Numbered from the stretch's first letter, positions 52,527 to 62,638 are shown. The stretch: 64,000 nt of DNA from Danxiaibacter sp048498555 (GCA_048498555.1 JBEHXT010000002.1:310001-374000), one strand, 5' to 3'. The notes: generated from the letters alone by a model not told the origin. Numbers and translations: made by a program.

Positions 52527-53723
52527 GTGATTTTCCCTGCTGACGTAGCAGCAAGAAGTTTGATTGTGACTTTAGGTATAGGCTCCCAAGGTTTTAAAAA
52601 CGATTACAATCTAGCAACCTACCCTGGTTTAAGGCGGCTCTTTACAAAGCTTACAAATGGAAAGGGTTATAGCAAAACCGACTTTTCTGATATAGAAACG
52701 AGCCTTCCAAAAAAATTCATTGACCTGATCGAAAGTGATTATTTAAAGAAATCAATACAAAAGTATAAAGAGGTACTTCCTGCTTGCCAAATTGTTGACG
52801 ACCCAGAGTCCAAGCAGGGGAAGGAAATCATTGCTGCCTTTATTGCTGGTTACGCCAAATTGAGAGCATGGCCTTCCAACAAAGACCATAGAAAAGCAGT
52901 CTCCGATGCCTTAGCACTTTTTTTTAAGACAGAAACAATCGACGATATAGAGGAAGTAAAGGATCTCGTAAACGAAAGAAAATATGTTGTCCTTCAAGGT
53001 CCGCCAGGAACCGGCAAAACAAGAACTGCAAAAAGTGTTGCAGACAAAATTGGTGCACAAACATTCTTCACTCAATTCCACGCAGAAACCAGCTTCTCAG
53101 ACTTTATTTACGGGATTCGACCTGACACAGAAAGTCAAGAACTTAGATACAGAGAATACTTGGGCAGTTTCACCGAGGCATTAAAGTATGCCATTGAGTA
53201 CGAGAAGGAAAAAGTCATTTTAATTATTGACGAAATAAATAGAGCAAACCTTTCAAATGTTTTGGGTCCAGTTTTTTATCTGTTCGAGCACAAAATGGGT
53301 GTTTCGAATGCTGAAATTGAAATTTGTCCCAATTTTAAGATAACTCAACTGCCCGATAATTTTTATGTCATCGCAACTATGAACACTGCTGATCGAAGCT
53401 TAGCGGTAGTTGACTTTGCATTGAGAAGACGCTTCGCTTGGTATACATTGAAACCTAAAGCAATAAATTCTGAACAATTCTTTAAAGATGATTTTAGTAG
53501 CATTCAGGAGATTTTTGACTGGTATGCTTCGAGTACCGAGTTGACATTACAGCCTGGCCAAGGGTATTTTATTGCGGCCTCTGAAAACGAATTGAAAAAT
53601 CGTGTTCGCTACGAACTATTCCCTTTGATTAAAGAATATCTACAGGAAGGTCTTTTGCAGAATGCAAAAGAAGAATTCAATAATTACTTTTTGACAAAAA
53701 TAAATCTATCGCTTTTCGAATGA
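52527..53723 (+). CDS. McrB-like AAA+ GTPase subunit, N-terminus split off by a frameshift
   Basis: Motor subunit of an McrBC restriction system, which uses GTP to move on DNA and drive cutting by McrC. Motifs: Walker A GPPGTGKTRTAK, Walker B VILIIDEINRANLSN and the McrB-type MNTADRSLAVVDFALRRRF. The GTG at 52527 gives 398 residues, but the open frame and protein similarity go on upstream into 52410-52526, so the natural protein probably starts at 52345 and is about 460 residues. Target-recognition would be in the interrupted N-terminal domain. The low GC of this gene pair hints at lateral transfer. Confidence 0.85.
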   Translation: MIFPADVAARSLIVTLGIGSQGFKNDYNLATYPGLRRLFTKLTNGKGYSKTDFSDIETSLPKKFIDLIESDYLKKSIQKYKEVLPACQIVDDPESKQGKEIIAAFIAGYAKLRAWPSNKDHRKAVSDALALFFKTETIDDIEEVKDLVNERKYVVLQGPPGTGKTRTAKSVADKIGAQTFFTQFHAETSFSDFIYGIRPDTESQELRYREYLGSFTEALKYAIEYEKEKVILIIDEINRANLSNVLGPVFYLFEHKMGVSNAEIEICPNFKITQLPDNFYVIATMNTADRSLAVVDFALRRRFAWYTLKPKAINSEQFFKDDFSSIQEIFDWYASSTELTLQPGQGYFIAASENELKNRVRYELFPLIKEYLQEGLLQNAKEEFNNYFLTKINLSLFE

Positions 53724-55093
53724 GAAAGTCATTAGATATTTTTTGCGAAATGCCTTGCTTAACTGAACGATCAATACAGTTGCCTGGAATTGCGTTACAA
53801 AAAAAATGGTTTAAGTCTGCGGATAAAAGAATTATTGGGCAATACCTCCAAAAATTTATTGATTACAATTCAGCACAATTTGAATTTTTAGGCGTCCAGC
53901 CCTGCATTTTAGGAACTGACCAAAATACCGCACTAGTATTTCGTTCATCTGGCTTTATTGGATCTATCCCATTAAGAGCTTCAGATACCGGAAAACAAAT
54001 CGGTGATTTTGTTGTGATGCCCAGGTTTGCCGGACGTGATAAATTTGATGACTACATTGAAATTTTAAATCTGCTTGGAGCAGAAATTAGTCCAGAAGTT
54101 ATTGATAGTTTGCCGCTTGCTTCCGGTAAAAACTTTAGACCACCATTGTATTTGGAAGCTGTTAAATTTATTGCCTGCCTTGAAAAGATTATAATGAGGC
54201 CGTGGCGAAAATTTGACAACGTTGAAAATGTTTCAAGTCAGCCAACTGGACAAATCAACTGGACAAAATATATCAACAACGAATATAAAGTAGAAAACCA
54301 GTTAAGGTTTCCAGCAAGAATCAATGTTTTGAGCGAATTTCATAGTGAATATGCAGAAATTAGGTTTGTTTTTGACATTTGTAAAAGTGAGCTACTTTCA
54401 GCGAATACACCGCAAAAAATAAAGAACACCCTACGAAACAAGTTGATTTTTTTTGAAGAACGTTTATATCATCACAAACCGAAAGCCACTGCTAAAATTG
54501 CAATTCGATTTTCTGACAGTCCAACTATAAAGACTTGTAAGAAACAAGCAAATAAAATCCTCAACTTTAACCTTGTTGACTGCACAGCCTGGCGTGTTGA
54601 TTTTTCGGATGTATTCGAAAAATTCATTCAACATATTTTCAGGAAAGCTGCAATGGAAATTGGCGGACGACTTTATTCAAATTTTAAATTTCACTCTCGA
54701 ATTTCAAACCATTATTCGTGGGAACTGAAACACATTGAACCTGACGCAATTTTTCAGAAAGAGAACGTTTTGGTGTTTATTGACGCTAAGTACAAGTCAC
54801 ATCTTTATAACAGATTTGACCAAAGCGAAATATTAAAAGAAGACCATAGACACGACCTACATCAAATAATGGCTTACACATCTTTTAGTAAGACAGATTT
54901 CAAATTTGGTTTTCTATGTTATCCATCTGACCAAATCGAATTAAAAAGCATTCAGTATAAAAACGGATTAAACGAAGCAACAAACACTGTTTTGATTTTG
55001 GGCGTCCCTTTGAAAAAGGACAGCATTAACGAAACAAAACGAATTTTGGCAAATGAACTTAATGAAATTGAAAAAAGAATAACGACCCGGTAA
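53720..55093 (+). CDS. McrC-family nuclease subunit of the McrBC system
   Basis: Nuclease partner of the AAA+ protein. The 457-residue chain ends with a PD-(D/E)xK domain: EPDAIFQKENVLVFIDAKYKSHLY (Asp, Asp, Lys), and a downstream HQIMAYTSFSKTDFKFGFL stretch. The N-terminal part resembles the McrC coupling domain. Start overlaps the mcrB stop by 4 bp (ATGA), so it is translationally coupled; it would be made even if mcrB is off only if GTG 52527 or another start is used. Confidence 0.88.
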   Translation: MRKSLDIFCEMPCLTERSIQLPGIALQKKWFKSADKRIIGQYLQKFIDYNSAQFEFLGVQPCILGTDQNTALVFRSSGFIGSIPLRASDTGKQIGDFVVMPRFAGRDKFDDYIEILNLLGAEISPEVIDSLPLASGKNFRPPLYLEAVKFIACLEKIIMRPWRKFDNVENVSSQPTGQINWTKYINNEYKVENQLRFPARINVLSEFHSEYAEIRFVFDICKSELLSANTPQKIKNTLRNKLIFFEERLYHHKPKATAKIAIRFSDSPTIKTCKKQANKILNFNLVDCTAWRVDFSDVFEKFIQHIFRKAAMEIGGRLYSNFKFHSRISNHYSWELKHIEPDAIFQKENVLVFIDAKYKSHLYNRFDQSEILKEDHRHDLHQIMAYTSFSKTDFKFGFLCYPSDQIELKSIQYKNGLNEATNTVLILGVPLKKDSINETKRILANELNEIEKRITTR

Positions 55094-55261
55094 CATGTTT
55101 TTGTGTAGAATCGGCCGACCTACAAATCTGGAGCTATATGCTTCTACTTAAATCTAGCAACAAAATGAATATTTGTTCTTCGATTACTTGCCCAAACACA
55201 AAGCCCGAAACCGAAAAGAATCGAACTAGACTAGTTTGCCTTTCAAATTTTTACTTATCCC

Positions 55262-56257
55262 CTACTCTCTTTTCCTCAATCCCTTCTCCACTGTTTCTGC
55301 GATCATATCAATATTCTGATCATTCATGCATTTGAAGTGGCCCTTGGGACATTTTTTGTAGCCGATTTTACTGCAGGGGCGACAGCCTAAGTGGTTTATT
55401 TCAAAACGAGTGTCTTTGTTTTCGTTGTCGCCGTAATAGGCCGACATGCCGAATGCAGGGACTGTATTTCCCCATACAGAAACGACAGGTTTATTAAATG
55501 CTGAAGCAATGTGCATCAGGCCGGTATCGTGTGTAACAATACATTTCGCGTTGCGCGTGAGGTCCGCGCTCTCATTGAGGTTAAACTTGCCGCATGCATT
55601 GTAAATCTTTACAGGGTCAGTGGCAGCAATTAGTTCCCCTTCTTCTCTATCTTCCGGGCCGCCGAGTAAAACGATCGGATGTTTTATTTTACTGCACAGC
55701 TTTTTTAATTTCTCAACCGGTAGCTTTTTGGTGTTCAGTGCAGCGCCAATAACAATTCCAATGTAACCCGCATGATGGCTTGTTGGCAAGTCATTCATGT
55801 CAACCAGATCCTTTTCAGGAATGAAATAGTCGAGCCCGCGGCCATCATTGTTTACACCAAACGGCGCCAGTGTGGCCATATAACGGTCCACGATATGTAC
55901 ATCAGGAAGCTTGTTTATTTTAAAGGCAGTCAGCAACCATTTTTCTACATTCAGCTTATCGAAGGAAAAGCTTTGCGTTTTTAAAGCGCGCTTTACGCGG
56001 AGTGTTCTCAGGTTGTGATGAAGATCGATAACGTAGTCAAACTTCTCTTCTTTAAGCGTCTCTATCATCGCATCCCAGTCATCGCCGAGTTCGTGTATCT
56101 TGTCAACGTGTGGATTGGTTTTCAGTATTCCACTATACGCTTTCTTGGTAAGGTAATGCACCTCCGCGCCTTCCACCTGCTGCTTTAGGCAACGCACAAC
56201 CGGCGTCGTCAAAACAATATCACCAATAGAAGAAAAGCGTATTACCAGGAATTTCAT
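55262..56257 (-). CDS. Glycosyltransferase family 9 (heptosyltransferase-like)
   Basis: Transfers a sugar, typically heptose, from a nucleotide donor to lipopolysaccharide core. The 331-residue enzyme has the start FLVIRFSSIGDIVLTTPVVR, the VLLGGPEDR region and LTRNAKCIVTHDTGLMHIASAFNKPVVSVWG. A Cys cluster near the C-terminus (CRPCSKIGYKKCPKGHFKC) may bind metal or structure the end. The cell is probably an LPS maker, though no core gene is nearby. Confidence 0.9.
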   Translation of the reverse strand: MKFLVIRFSSIGDIVLTTPVVRCLKQQVEGAEVHYLTKKAYSGILKTNPHVDKIHELGDDWDAMIETLKEEKFDYVIDLHHNLRTLRVKRALKTQSFSFDKLNVEKWLLTAFKINKLPDVHIVDRYMATLAPFGVNNDGRGLDYFIPEKDLVDMNDLPTSHHAGYIGIVIGAALNTKKLPVEKLKKLCSKIKHPIVLLGGPEDREEGELIAATDPVKIYNACGKFNLNESADLTRNAKCIVTHDTGLMHIASAFNKPVVSVWGNTVPAFGMSAYYGDNENKDTRFEINHLGCRPCSKIGYKKCPKGHFKCMNDQNIDMIAETVEKGLRKRE

Positions 56258-56260
56258 GTC

Positions 56261-56418
56261 TTACGTTATAAGTTATACGTTTTACGTTTTACGTTGTACG
56301 TTTTAAGTTTAAAGTTTACAGCCTAAAACTTATTAGATATTTACACTATTATTCTACACCTCAAACCTTATCCTTCACACCTCTTACCTGACACCTGACA
56401 CCTGAAATCTGAAACCTA
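56261..56418. repeat. TTATACGTT-family words, copy 5, then ACCTGACACC words
   Basis: 56261-56310 reads ttacgttataagttatacg, ttttacgttttacgttgtacg and ttttaagttt in tandem; 56357-56418 is a different word run (cacacctcttacctgacacc, tgacacctgaaatctgaaac). The two lie in the gap between the glycosyltransferase and MFS genes; no clear second arm of the first. Confidence 0.65.
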
Positions 56419-56421
56419 TCC

Positions 56422-57669
56422 CTACGCCTCCACATAATTCAAATCCTTTCCAAAAGTTTCTTCCAGCTTTGTCCAGGCCCAGATACCTCCGGTGAAAACA
56501 ATAATACCTACAAAAATATTGGCGTAAACTGAATTGAAGTGCATGGAATACTTGAAAAATTCATACATCAGGTTAATTAACACAACTGCTCCTCTCACAA
56601 AATTGGGTGCGGTATTCGTAACAGTGGAACGAATATTCGTTCCGAAGGACTCTGCCGCCGTGCTCATAAACACAGCCCAGTAACCACCAGCAAACCCTAG
56701 TAATGTTATACCTGCATAAAAAAAGTATTTATTGGTTGCGCCCATCAGGAAGAACAATGCGATAAAAGTTATCGCCATCGTCATAAAAATGATGATTGCC
56801 TTTTTCCTGCTTTTTAGTTTCTGGGAAAGCAACCCGCAGGCAAAGTCTCCCAATGTCAACCCGAAATATGCAAGCATAATCGCATTAATGGGAACTGCTT
56901 TTCTATCGGCATCGCTAAAGTTAAGCCCCATGCCATCGGCCAGTTCAGGCGAATATTTAGCGTATAACTGAATAATATACCATATGGGAATGGCGATTAA
57001 TATCACCGCCAGGTACTTTGTCCAGCGTTCTTTTTTCTGGAAAATCAATAACAGGCTTCCTTTCTTTACATCCTGTTTTTTCATGGTGTCATACATGCCT
57101 GATTCAAGCACACCTATACGCAATAACAACAAAGCAAGCCCCATTCCACCTCCTACAAAATAGCACGTGCGCCAGTCGCCCAGCCATTTAACAACAAATC
57201 CACCTACAACGGCTCCGAGTATACCCGTGCCGGCAACAAAGGCTGTACCCAATCCGCGCTTTTCTTTGTCAAGCACTTCGTTCACCATGGTAACACCCGC
57301 ACCTAGTTCTCCAGCCAGGCCAAATCCTGCGGCAAAACGAAGTATGCCGTACACATGTACATCATGTACAAAACCATTACAAATATTCGCTATAGAATAG
57401 GTAAGAATCGAACCAAATAGCACGGATAACCGTCCTTTTTTATCACCCAATATCCCCCAGAAAAGGCCGCCGACCAACATACCGGTCATCTGCCAGTTAT
57501 CCAGCATCAGCCCGTAGCGTTCAATAGCTTCCTTACTTGTAATTCCAATGTCTTTTAAACTGGAAGTACGGATCATTCCAAATAGCAGTAAATCAAAAAT
57601 ATCGACAAAGTAACCTAAGGCAGCAACAATAACCACTATATTAAATAGTGACGTAGATTTTTGCTTCAT
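56422..57669 (-). CDS. MFS transporter
   Basis: Secondary transporter of 415 residues, with about 12 hydrophobic segments in two bundles. The first loop shows GGLFWGILGDKKGRLSVLFGSI (MFS motif A) and the fourth-fifth segment region GFGLAGELGAGVTMVNEVL resembles the sugar-acid or aromatic-acid subfamily. The substrate is not known. Its stop is 165 bp from the next gene; DedA starts 15 bp further upstream on the same strand. Confidence 0.85.
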   Translation of the reverse strand: MKQKSTSLFNIVVIVAALGYFVDIFDLLLFGMIRTSSLKDIGITSKEAIERYGLMLDNWQMTGMLVGGLFWGILGDKKGRLSVLFGSILTYSIANICNGFVHDVHVYGILRFAAGFGLAGELGAGVTMVNEVLDKEKRGLGTAFVAGTGILGAVVGGFVVKWLGDWRTCYFVGGGMGLALLLLRIGVLESGMYDTMKKQDVKKGSLLLIFQKKERWTKYLAVILIAIPIWYIIQLYAKYSPELADGMGLNFSDADRKAVPINAIMLAYFGLTLGDFACGLLSQKLKSRKKAIIIFMTMAITFIALFFLMGATNKYFFYAGITLLGFAGGYWAVFMSTAAESFGTNIRSTVTNTAPNFVRGAVVLINLMYEFFKYSMHFNSVYANIFVGIIVFTGGIWAWTKLEETFGKDLNYVEA

Positions 57670-57684
57670 ATGAGCAATAATGTT

Positions 57685-58332
57685 TTAAACAGTAGTTTTC
57701 TTTTTGCCTCCGAACATCATTTTTAATAATACCGGAGCAGTAGTGACAAGAACAAGAAGGATAATAATTTTTTCAAGGTTGCTTTTTACCCATTCATTTT
57801 CGCCTAACGCATAACCGGTAAGAATCATGCTTCCTACCCAGGCAACGCTACCAAGAATGTTGAAGAAAAAGAATTTTTTGCGGTCCATATTTACAACCCC
57901 TGCAACAATTGGCGCAAAAGTTCTTACAATCGGAAGAAAGCGGGCAAGGATAATAGCAGAGCCTCCGCGTTTTTCAAAAAACTCGTGTGCCTGTACCAGG
58001 TGCCGTTTTTTAAAGAGCAGTGTATCCCTACGTTCAAAAAGTAAGGGGCCTGACTTTTTACCAAACCAATATCCAACAAAATTTCCGATGACGCCGCAAG
58101 CCGCGATCAATATTATCCAATAGAATAAATTGGCGGGATCACTTGCAAACGGAGCCTGATGTTGTGCTATAAGCATTCCTGTTACAAACAGAAGTGAGTC
58201 GCCCGGCAAGAAAAAGCCTACAAATAAACCTGTTTCTGCAAAGATGATCAGCGCTACGAGGTACAATCCACCATGTTCATGAATCCAAACCGGATCTATC
58301 AGTTGTTTTAAGAACTCAATAAAATCGTGCAT
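57685..58332 (-). CDS. DedA family membrane protein
   Basis: A 215-residue polytopic protein with the DedA/SNARE-associated motifs FAETGLFVGFFLPGDSLLF and FLPIVRTFAPIVAGVVNM (conserved Glu, Asp and Arg). Members are undecaprenyl-phosphate or other lipid flippases and affect envelope stability. It is followed 15 bp later by the MFS gene. Confidence 0.9.
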   Translation of the reverse strand: MHDFIEFLKQLIDPVWIHEHGGLYLVALIIFAETGLFVGFFLPGDSLLFVTGMLIAQHQAPFASDPANLFYWIILIAACGVIGNFVGYWFGKKSGPLLFERRDTLLFKKRHLVQAHEFFEKRGGSAIILARFLPIVRTFAPIVAGVVNMDRKKFFFFNILGSVAWVGSMILTGYALGENEWVKSNLEKIIILLVLVTTAPVLLKMMFGGKKKTTV

Positions 58333-58448
58333 AGGTAAGTTTATTTTAGTGATAATAGGTCCAAGAATGACGAGTACGAATTTAGGTGTACGGTGTACTT
58401 AATCCGAAACAAGGTCATTTATATTGTGCTTCTTAACTAAACCATAAC

Positions 58449-59852
58449 TTAAGCAACTGCTTCCTCTTCTTCCAACGCTCCTTCCCATTTGCTTACGGCT
58501 GCAGCCGCAATGCTGTTTCCTATAACATTTGTTGCGCTACGCCCCATATCCAACAACGGATCTATTCCCAATAACAATGCTAAACCTGCCTCAGGAATTT
58601 TAAATGTAGCCAGCGTACCGGCAATTACCACAAGCGACGCACGTGGCACGCCTGCAATACCTTTACTGGTAAGCATCAGCACCAGTAACATACTTAACTG
58701 CGTGCCAAAATCAAGATGAATGCCATATGATTGAGCAATGAACAACGCCGCAAACGTCATATACATCATGCTGCCATCCAGGTTAAATGAATAACCCAAC
58801 GGCAGAACAAAGCTCACTATCTTGTCTTTGCAGCCAAACTTCTGCAATTCATCCATTGTCTTTGGAAAGGCAGCTTCACTACTTGCGGTTGTAAATGCGA
58901 GCAATACCGGTTCCTTTATTCTTTTTGCAAGATTTAAAATCCTTTTGCTGATCATTAGGAAGCCGGCAAAATTCAAGATCATCCATAAGAGGCCCAATCC
59001 CAGGTAAAACTCTAATATAAATAAGGAATAAGTCTTCAGTATTCCAGGCCCTTGTTTTGCAATGATGGCGGTCATGGCGCCAAACACGGCCAGCGGAGCC
59101 AGGTTCATAACATAACCGGTAACCTTTAATATTACGTGCGCAATGGCATCAAAGGCTTTGATCACAATTTTCCCTTGCTCACCAATCGCGGCGGTGGCCA
59201 CGCCAAAAAACAAAGAGAACACAACAATTTGCAGAATCTCGTTATTGGCCATGGATTCTATTACGCTGGCAGGAAATACGTGATGTAAGAATTGTTTTAA
59301 GGAGAAGCCCACTTTTTCAATTCCGGTTGTATCTGTAGCTTCCGGTAAGGGAACATGCATAGCAAGCCCTGGCTTAAAAATATTTACCAGTAGCATTCCG
59401 AGAAAAAGGCTGGTAAATGATGCGCCCAAAAACCACAGGAGGGTTTTCCCGCCTATGCGGCCAACAGATTTTATGTCGCCCAATTTTGCCACGCCTACCA
59501 CAAGTGTTGAGAAAACAAGCGGTGCGACGATCATTTTTATCAGCCTCAAAAAAACATCGGCTATAAGAGAGAACGGTTCTAGTTTGCTATCACGAGCAGT
59601 ATATATTGGTGTACGTTCTTTACTATATGCTTTTTTTTCCGCCTCAAGCTGTTTGTAGGTTGCAGATGCGGTGTCTTTATCTTTTAAGGCAGTGTTTATT
59701 TCTTCAATCTTTACCTCAAGCTCGTCAAGTTGCTTATTTTCTTTATGAACATAAGTGCTGTTTAATATAAACCCGAGAATAATGCCGGCAACCAACGCTA
59801 TAATAATAAATAAAGTCAACCTGTTTTTGCGCGCAGAGGTGGCTCCTTCCAT
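58449..59852 (-). CDS. Dicarboxylate/amino acid:cation symporter with coiled-coil insert
   Basis: DAACS-family (GltP-like) sodium or proton symporter of 467 residues. The transport-core motifs are visible: TTASSEAAFPKTMDEL, LPLGYSFNLDGSMMYM, and GIAGVPRASLVVIAG. Between the first and second membrane helices lies a charged helical insert (about residues 37-82, HKENKQLDELEVKIEEINTAL...) that is not in typical GltP and looks like a coiled coil. Confidence 0.93.
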   Translation of the reverse strand: MEGATSARKNRLTLFIIIALVAGIILGFILNSTYVHKENKQLDELEVKIEEINTALKDKDTASATYKQLEAEKKAYSKERTPIYTARDSKLEPFSLIADVFLRLIKMIVAPLVFSTLVVGVAKLGDIKSVGRIGGKTLLWFLGASFTSLFLGMLLVNIFKPGLAMHVPLPEATDTTGIEKVGFSLKQFLHHVFPASVIESMANNEILQIVVFSLFFGVATAAIGEQGKIVIKAFDAIAHVILKVTGYVMNLAPLAVFGAMTAIIAKQGPGILKTYSLFILEFYLGLGLLWMILNFAGFLMISKRILNLAKRIKEPVLLAFTTASSEAAFPKTMDELQKFGCKDKIVSFVLPLGYSFNLDGSMMYMTFAALFIAQSYGIHLDFGTQLSMLLVLMLTSKGIAGVPRASLVVIAGTLATFKIPEAGLALLLGIDPLLDMGRSATNVIGNSIAAAAVSKWEGALEEEEAVA

Positions 59853-60110
59853 ACTTATCTTTACTGTTAATGGCGCAATATAGTATTTATAACCTAATGT
59901 ATAGCGATGCCTGCAAGAATTGAAGGACGAGGCACGTCCTAAGCTCTGACATATAAAAAATAGAATGAATAGAAATAAATCGTACTTAGAATCAACCTCT
60001 TGATTGGAAAAATTTGATTGTAATTGGATAAAAACTGTGTTTTTTGATTGCTAAAATGAATAAATGATTATTTTGCCCAATCTATTAAAAACAAAATCAA
60101 TAAAAACTCT

Positions 60111-61712
60111 ATGAGTTTATTCGTACGAAAGCCTCTGGATCAAATGCTTAAGCAGGCAGGAGATTCAGAAAAGGGGCTGAAAAGAACGCTTGGTGCCACC
60201 AATCTAGTTGCGTTGGGTATTGGGGCCATCATCGGCGCCGGCTTGTTTGTGAGAACTGCTGCTGCTTCTGCTGAAGCTGCTGGTCCTGCTGTTACACTCT
60301 CATTTATAGTTGCTGCCATCGGTTGTGCTTTTGCTGGTTTGTGTTATGCTGAATTTGCAGCAATGATACCTATTGCTGGTAGCGCTTATGCCTATTCTTA
60401 TGTAACAATGGGTGAATTGATCGCCTGGATCATTGGTTGGGCTCTAATTATGGAGTATGCGCTTGGTGCTGCTACCGTTTCTATTGCATGGAGTGAATAT
60501 TTAAATAAGCTTTTGGGAGGGAGCATCCCGTACGAATGGTGCCACTCGCCCTTTGAACACATCAGATCCGTTGCAGGTGATGCGATCGGCAGATTTCCTG
60601 TTGAAATAGCTAAAACTGCTAAGGAAGGCATACTGCTTTTGACTGATGAACAATACAAGGTACTTTCTACCGATTTACAATCCACCGTGGTTACTCATAC
60701 AGGCATTTTTAACGCTCCGGCTTTAATTATATTGGTATTACTAACCTTGTTGCTGATCAGAGGCACACAGGAATCCGCAGTGGTAAACGGAATTATTGTG
60801 TTCATTAAAGTGGCCATCGTGCTATTATTTATAGGCTTGGGCTGGCAGTTTATCAGACCAGAAAACCACACGCCGTACCTGGTGCCGGAAAATATTCCTG
60901 GCCACGAAGGATTTTTTAAACATGGATGGGGCGGCGTTCTTGGCGGTGCTGCGATAGTATTCTTTGCATTTATTGGTTTTGACGCGGTGAGTACTGCTGC
61001 GCAGGAAGCTAAAAATCCTAAGAGGGATATGCCAATCGGTATTCTTGGCTCCCTGGTTGTTTGTACTATTTTGTACATCCTTTTCGGCCACGTATTAACT
61101 GGTGTTGCTAACTGGCAGGAATTTAAAACCGCAGGTAAAGAAGCTTCTGTAGCTTATGCTATTCAGACTTATATGAAAGGATATGGCTGGCTGGGAACAA
61201 GTGTTACAGTAGCCATCCTGGCTGGTTTCTCTTCTGTGATCCTGGTGATGTTGATGGGCCAAAGCCGCATCTTCTATACCATGAGTAATGACGGATTGAT
61301 TCCTAAAACATTCGGAAAACTGCATCCTAAATACCAGACGCCTTACATGGCAAACTGGATCCTGTTTGTTTTCGTTGGATTATTTGCAGGTTTCGTTCCC
61401 GGTAGCGTTGCGGGCGATCTTACCTCGTTCGGTACACTCTTCGCTTTCGTACTTGTAAGTGCCGGTGTTTGGATCCTTCGTAAGAAACAACCTAACATCG
61501 AGCGTCCGTTCAAAACGCCATTAGTTCCCATAGTGCCTATTTTAGGTATTGTTATTTGTGTGGGAATGATTGTTGCGCTTGATGCTCAAACACTTAAAGT
61601 TGCATTTGCGTGGATGTTCCTGGGCTTATTTGTTTATTTCGGCTATAGCCGTAAAAGAAGTAAGCTTCGTAATCCTGGCGAGATTCTTCCAAAAGCGAAA
61701 GATTTCCAATAA
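60111..61712 (+). CDS. APC-superfamily amino acid permease
   Basis: Amino acid-polyamine-organocation permease of 533 residues, with about 12 membrane segments. The GLGAIIGAGLFV-like start is IGAIIGAGLFVRTA; further motifs AGSAYAYSYV and GFDAVSTAAQEAKNPKRDMP are typical for the CAT/YfnA group. A long external loop (about 135-195) is inserted between segments four and five. Terminator follows 8 bp on. Cationic amino acids are the usual substrates; the real one is not known. Confidence 0.92.
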   Translation: MSLFVRKPLDQMLKQAGDSEKGLKRTLGATNLVALGIGAIIGAGLFVRTAAASAEAAGPAVTLSFIVAAIGCAFAGLCYAEFAAMIPIAGSAYAYSYVTMGELIAWIIGWALIMEYALGAATVSIAWSEYLNKLLGGSIPYEWCHSPFEHIRSVAGDAIGRFPVEIAKTAKEGILLLTDEQYKVLSTDLQSTVVTHTGIFNAPALIILVLLTLLLIRGTQESAVVNGIIVFIKVAIVLLFIGLGWQFIRPENHTPYLVPENIPGHEGFFKHGWGGVLGGAAIVFFAFIGFDAVSTAAQEAKNPKRDMPIGILGSLVVCTILYILFGHVLTGVANWQEFKTAGKEASVAYAIQTYMKGYGWLGTSVTVAILAGFSSVILVMLMGQSRIFYTMSNDGLIPKTFGKLHPKYQTPYMANWILFVFVGLFAGFVPGSVAGDLTSFGTLFAFVLVSAGVWILRKKQPNIERPFKTPLVPIVPILGIVICVGMIVALDAQTLKVAFAWMFLGLFVYFGYSRKRSKLRNPGEILPKAKDFQ

Positions 61713-61719
61713 ATTTTAC

Positions 61720-61743
61720 AAACCGCCTTCGGGCGGTTTTTTG
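61720..61743 (+). terminator. Terminator after the amino acid permease
   Basis: GC stem ccgcc/ggcgg with a TTCG tetraloop, flanked by AAA and seven T. Classical form. Confidence 0.9.
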
Positions 61744-61879
61744 TTGAACGGCGCTGAAAGGTTAAATTTGCCGGCGCTTAAAAACAAAAACAGCTCCAGG
61801 TACTGAGTTAGAATTATTTAAACATCATCCTGGCATGCTAATTAACGCATATCATAACTTTTATAACTTATAGTTTACT

Positions 61880-62602
61880 ATGGGAAGGATTTTTGAAGTT
61901 CGTAAAGCCACCATGTTTGCTCGCTGGGACAGAATGGCAAAACAATTTACCCGTATAGGAAAGGAAATTGCTATTGCCGTTAAAACCGGTGGACCAGATC
62001 CTGCAACCAACCCGGCGTTGCGCAGATGTTTTCAGAATGCGAAGAGCGTAAACATGCCTAAAGACCGTGTGGAAGCTGCTATCAAGAGAGCACAGGGCAA
62101 GGAAATGGACAACTACGAAGAAATTTTATATGAAGGCTATGCGCCTCATGGCGTGGCAATCCTGGTTGAAACGGCTACCGACAACCACGTTCGTACCGTT
62201 GCAAACGTAAAAAGCCATTTTAATAAAGGCGGCGGCGCCCTTGGGAACAGCGGCAGCGTGAGCTTCCAGTTTAATAAAATGGGGGTGTTTAAATTGAACC
62301 CTGCGGGATTGAACACCGAGGACCTGGAACTGGAATTGATCGATTTCGGTTTGGAAGAAATGGGCGAAAGCACAGACGACAACGGCAACCCGGTTATAGT
62401 TCTACGCTCTGCTTTTGTTGATTTTGGTAAGCTTCAAAAAGCGCTTGAGGACAAAGGCATTACTCCTTTAAGCTCTGAACTTGAGTGGATCCCATCAACA
62501 ACAGTTCCAGTTAACGACACCCAGGCTGAAGAAGTAAGTAAACTGATCGAGCGCCTTGAGCAGGACGATGATGTGAGCAAGGTGTTCCATAACATGGGTT
62601 AG
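61880..62602 (+). CDS. YebC/PmpR-family regulatory protein
   Basis: A 240-residue member of the YebC/TACO1 family, proteins that act as DNA-binding regulators or as ribosome-associated translation factors at proline runs. Typical motifs: RMAKQFTRIGKEIAIAVKTGGPDPATNPALR, NMPKDRVEAAIKRA, YEGYAPHGVAILVE, GGALGNSGSVSFQF. The N-terminus FEVRKATMFARWD differs slightly from the AGHSKWANIKHRK form, as in other Bacteroidota. Confidence 0.95.
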   Translation: MGRIFEVRKATMFARWDRMAKQFTRIGKEIAIAVKTGGPDPATNPALRRCFQNAKSVNMPKDRVEAAIKRAQGKEMDNYEEILYEGYAPHGVAILVETATDNHVRTVANVKSHFNKGGGALGNSGSVSFQFNKMGVFKLNPAGLNTEDLELELIDFGLEEMGESTDDNGNPVIVLRSAFVDFGKLQKALEDKGITPLSSELEWIPSTTVPVNDTQAEEVSKLIERLEQDDDVSKVFHNMG

Positions 62603-62638
62603 AAATAATAGGATAAGATATATAGACATCATTGGTGC

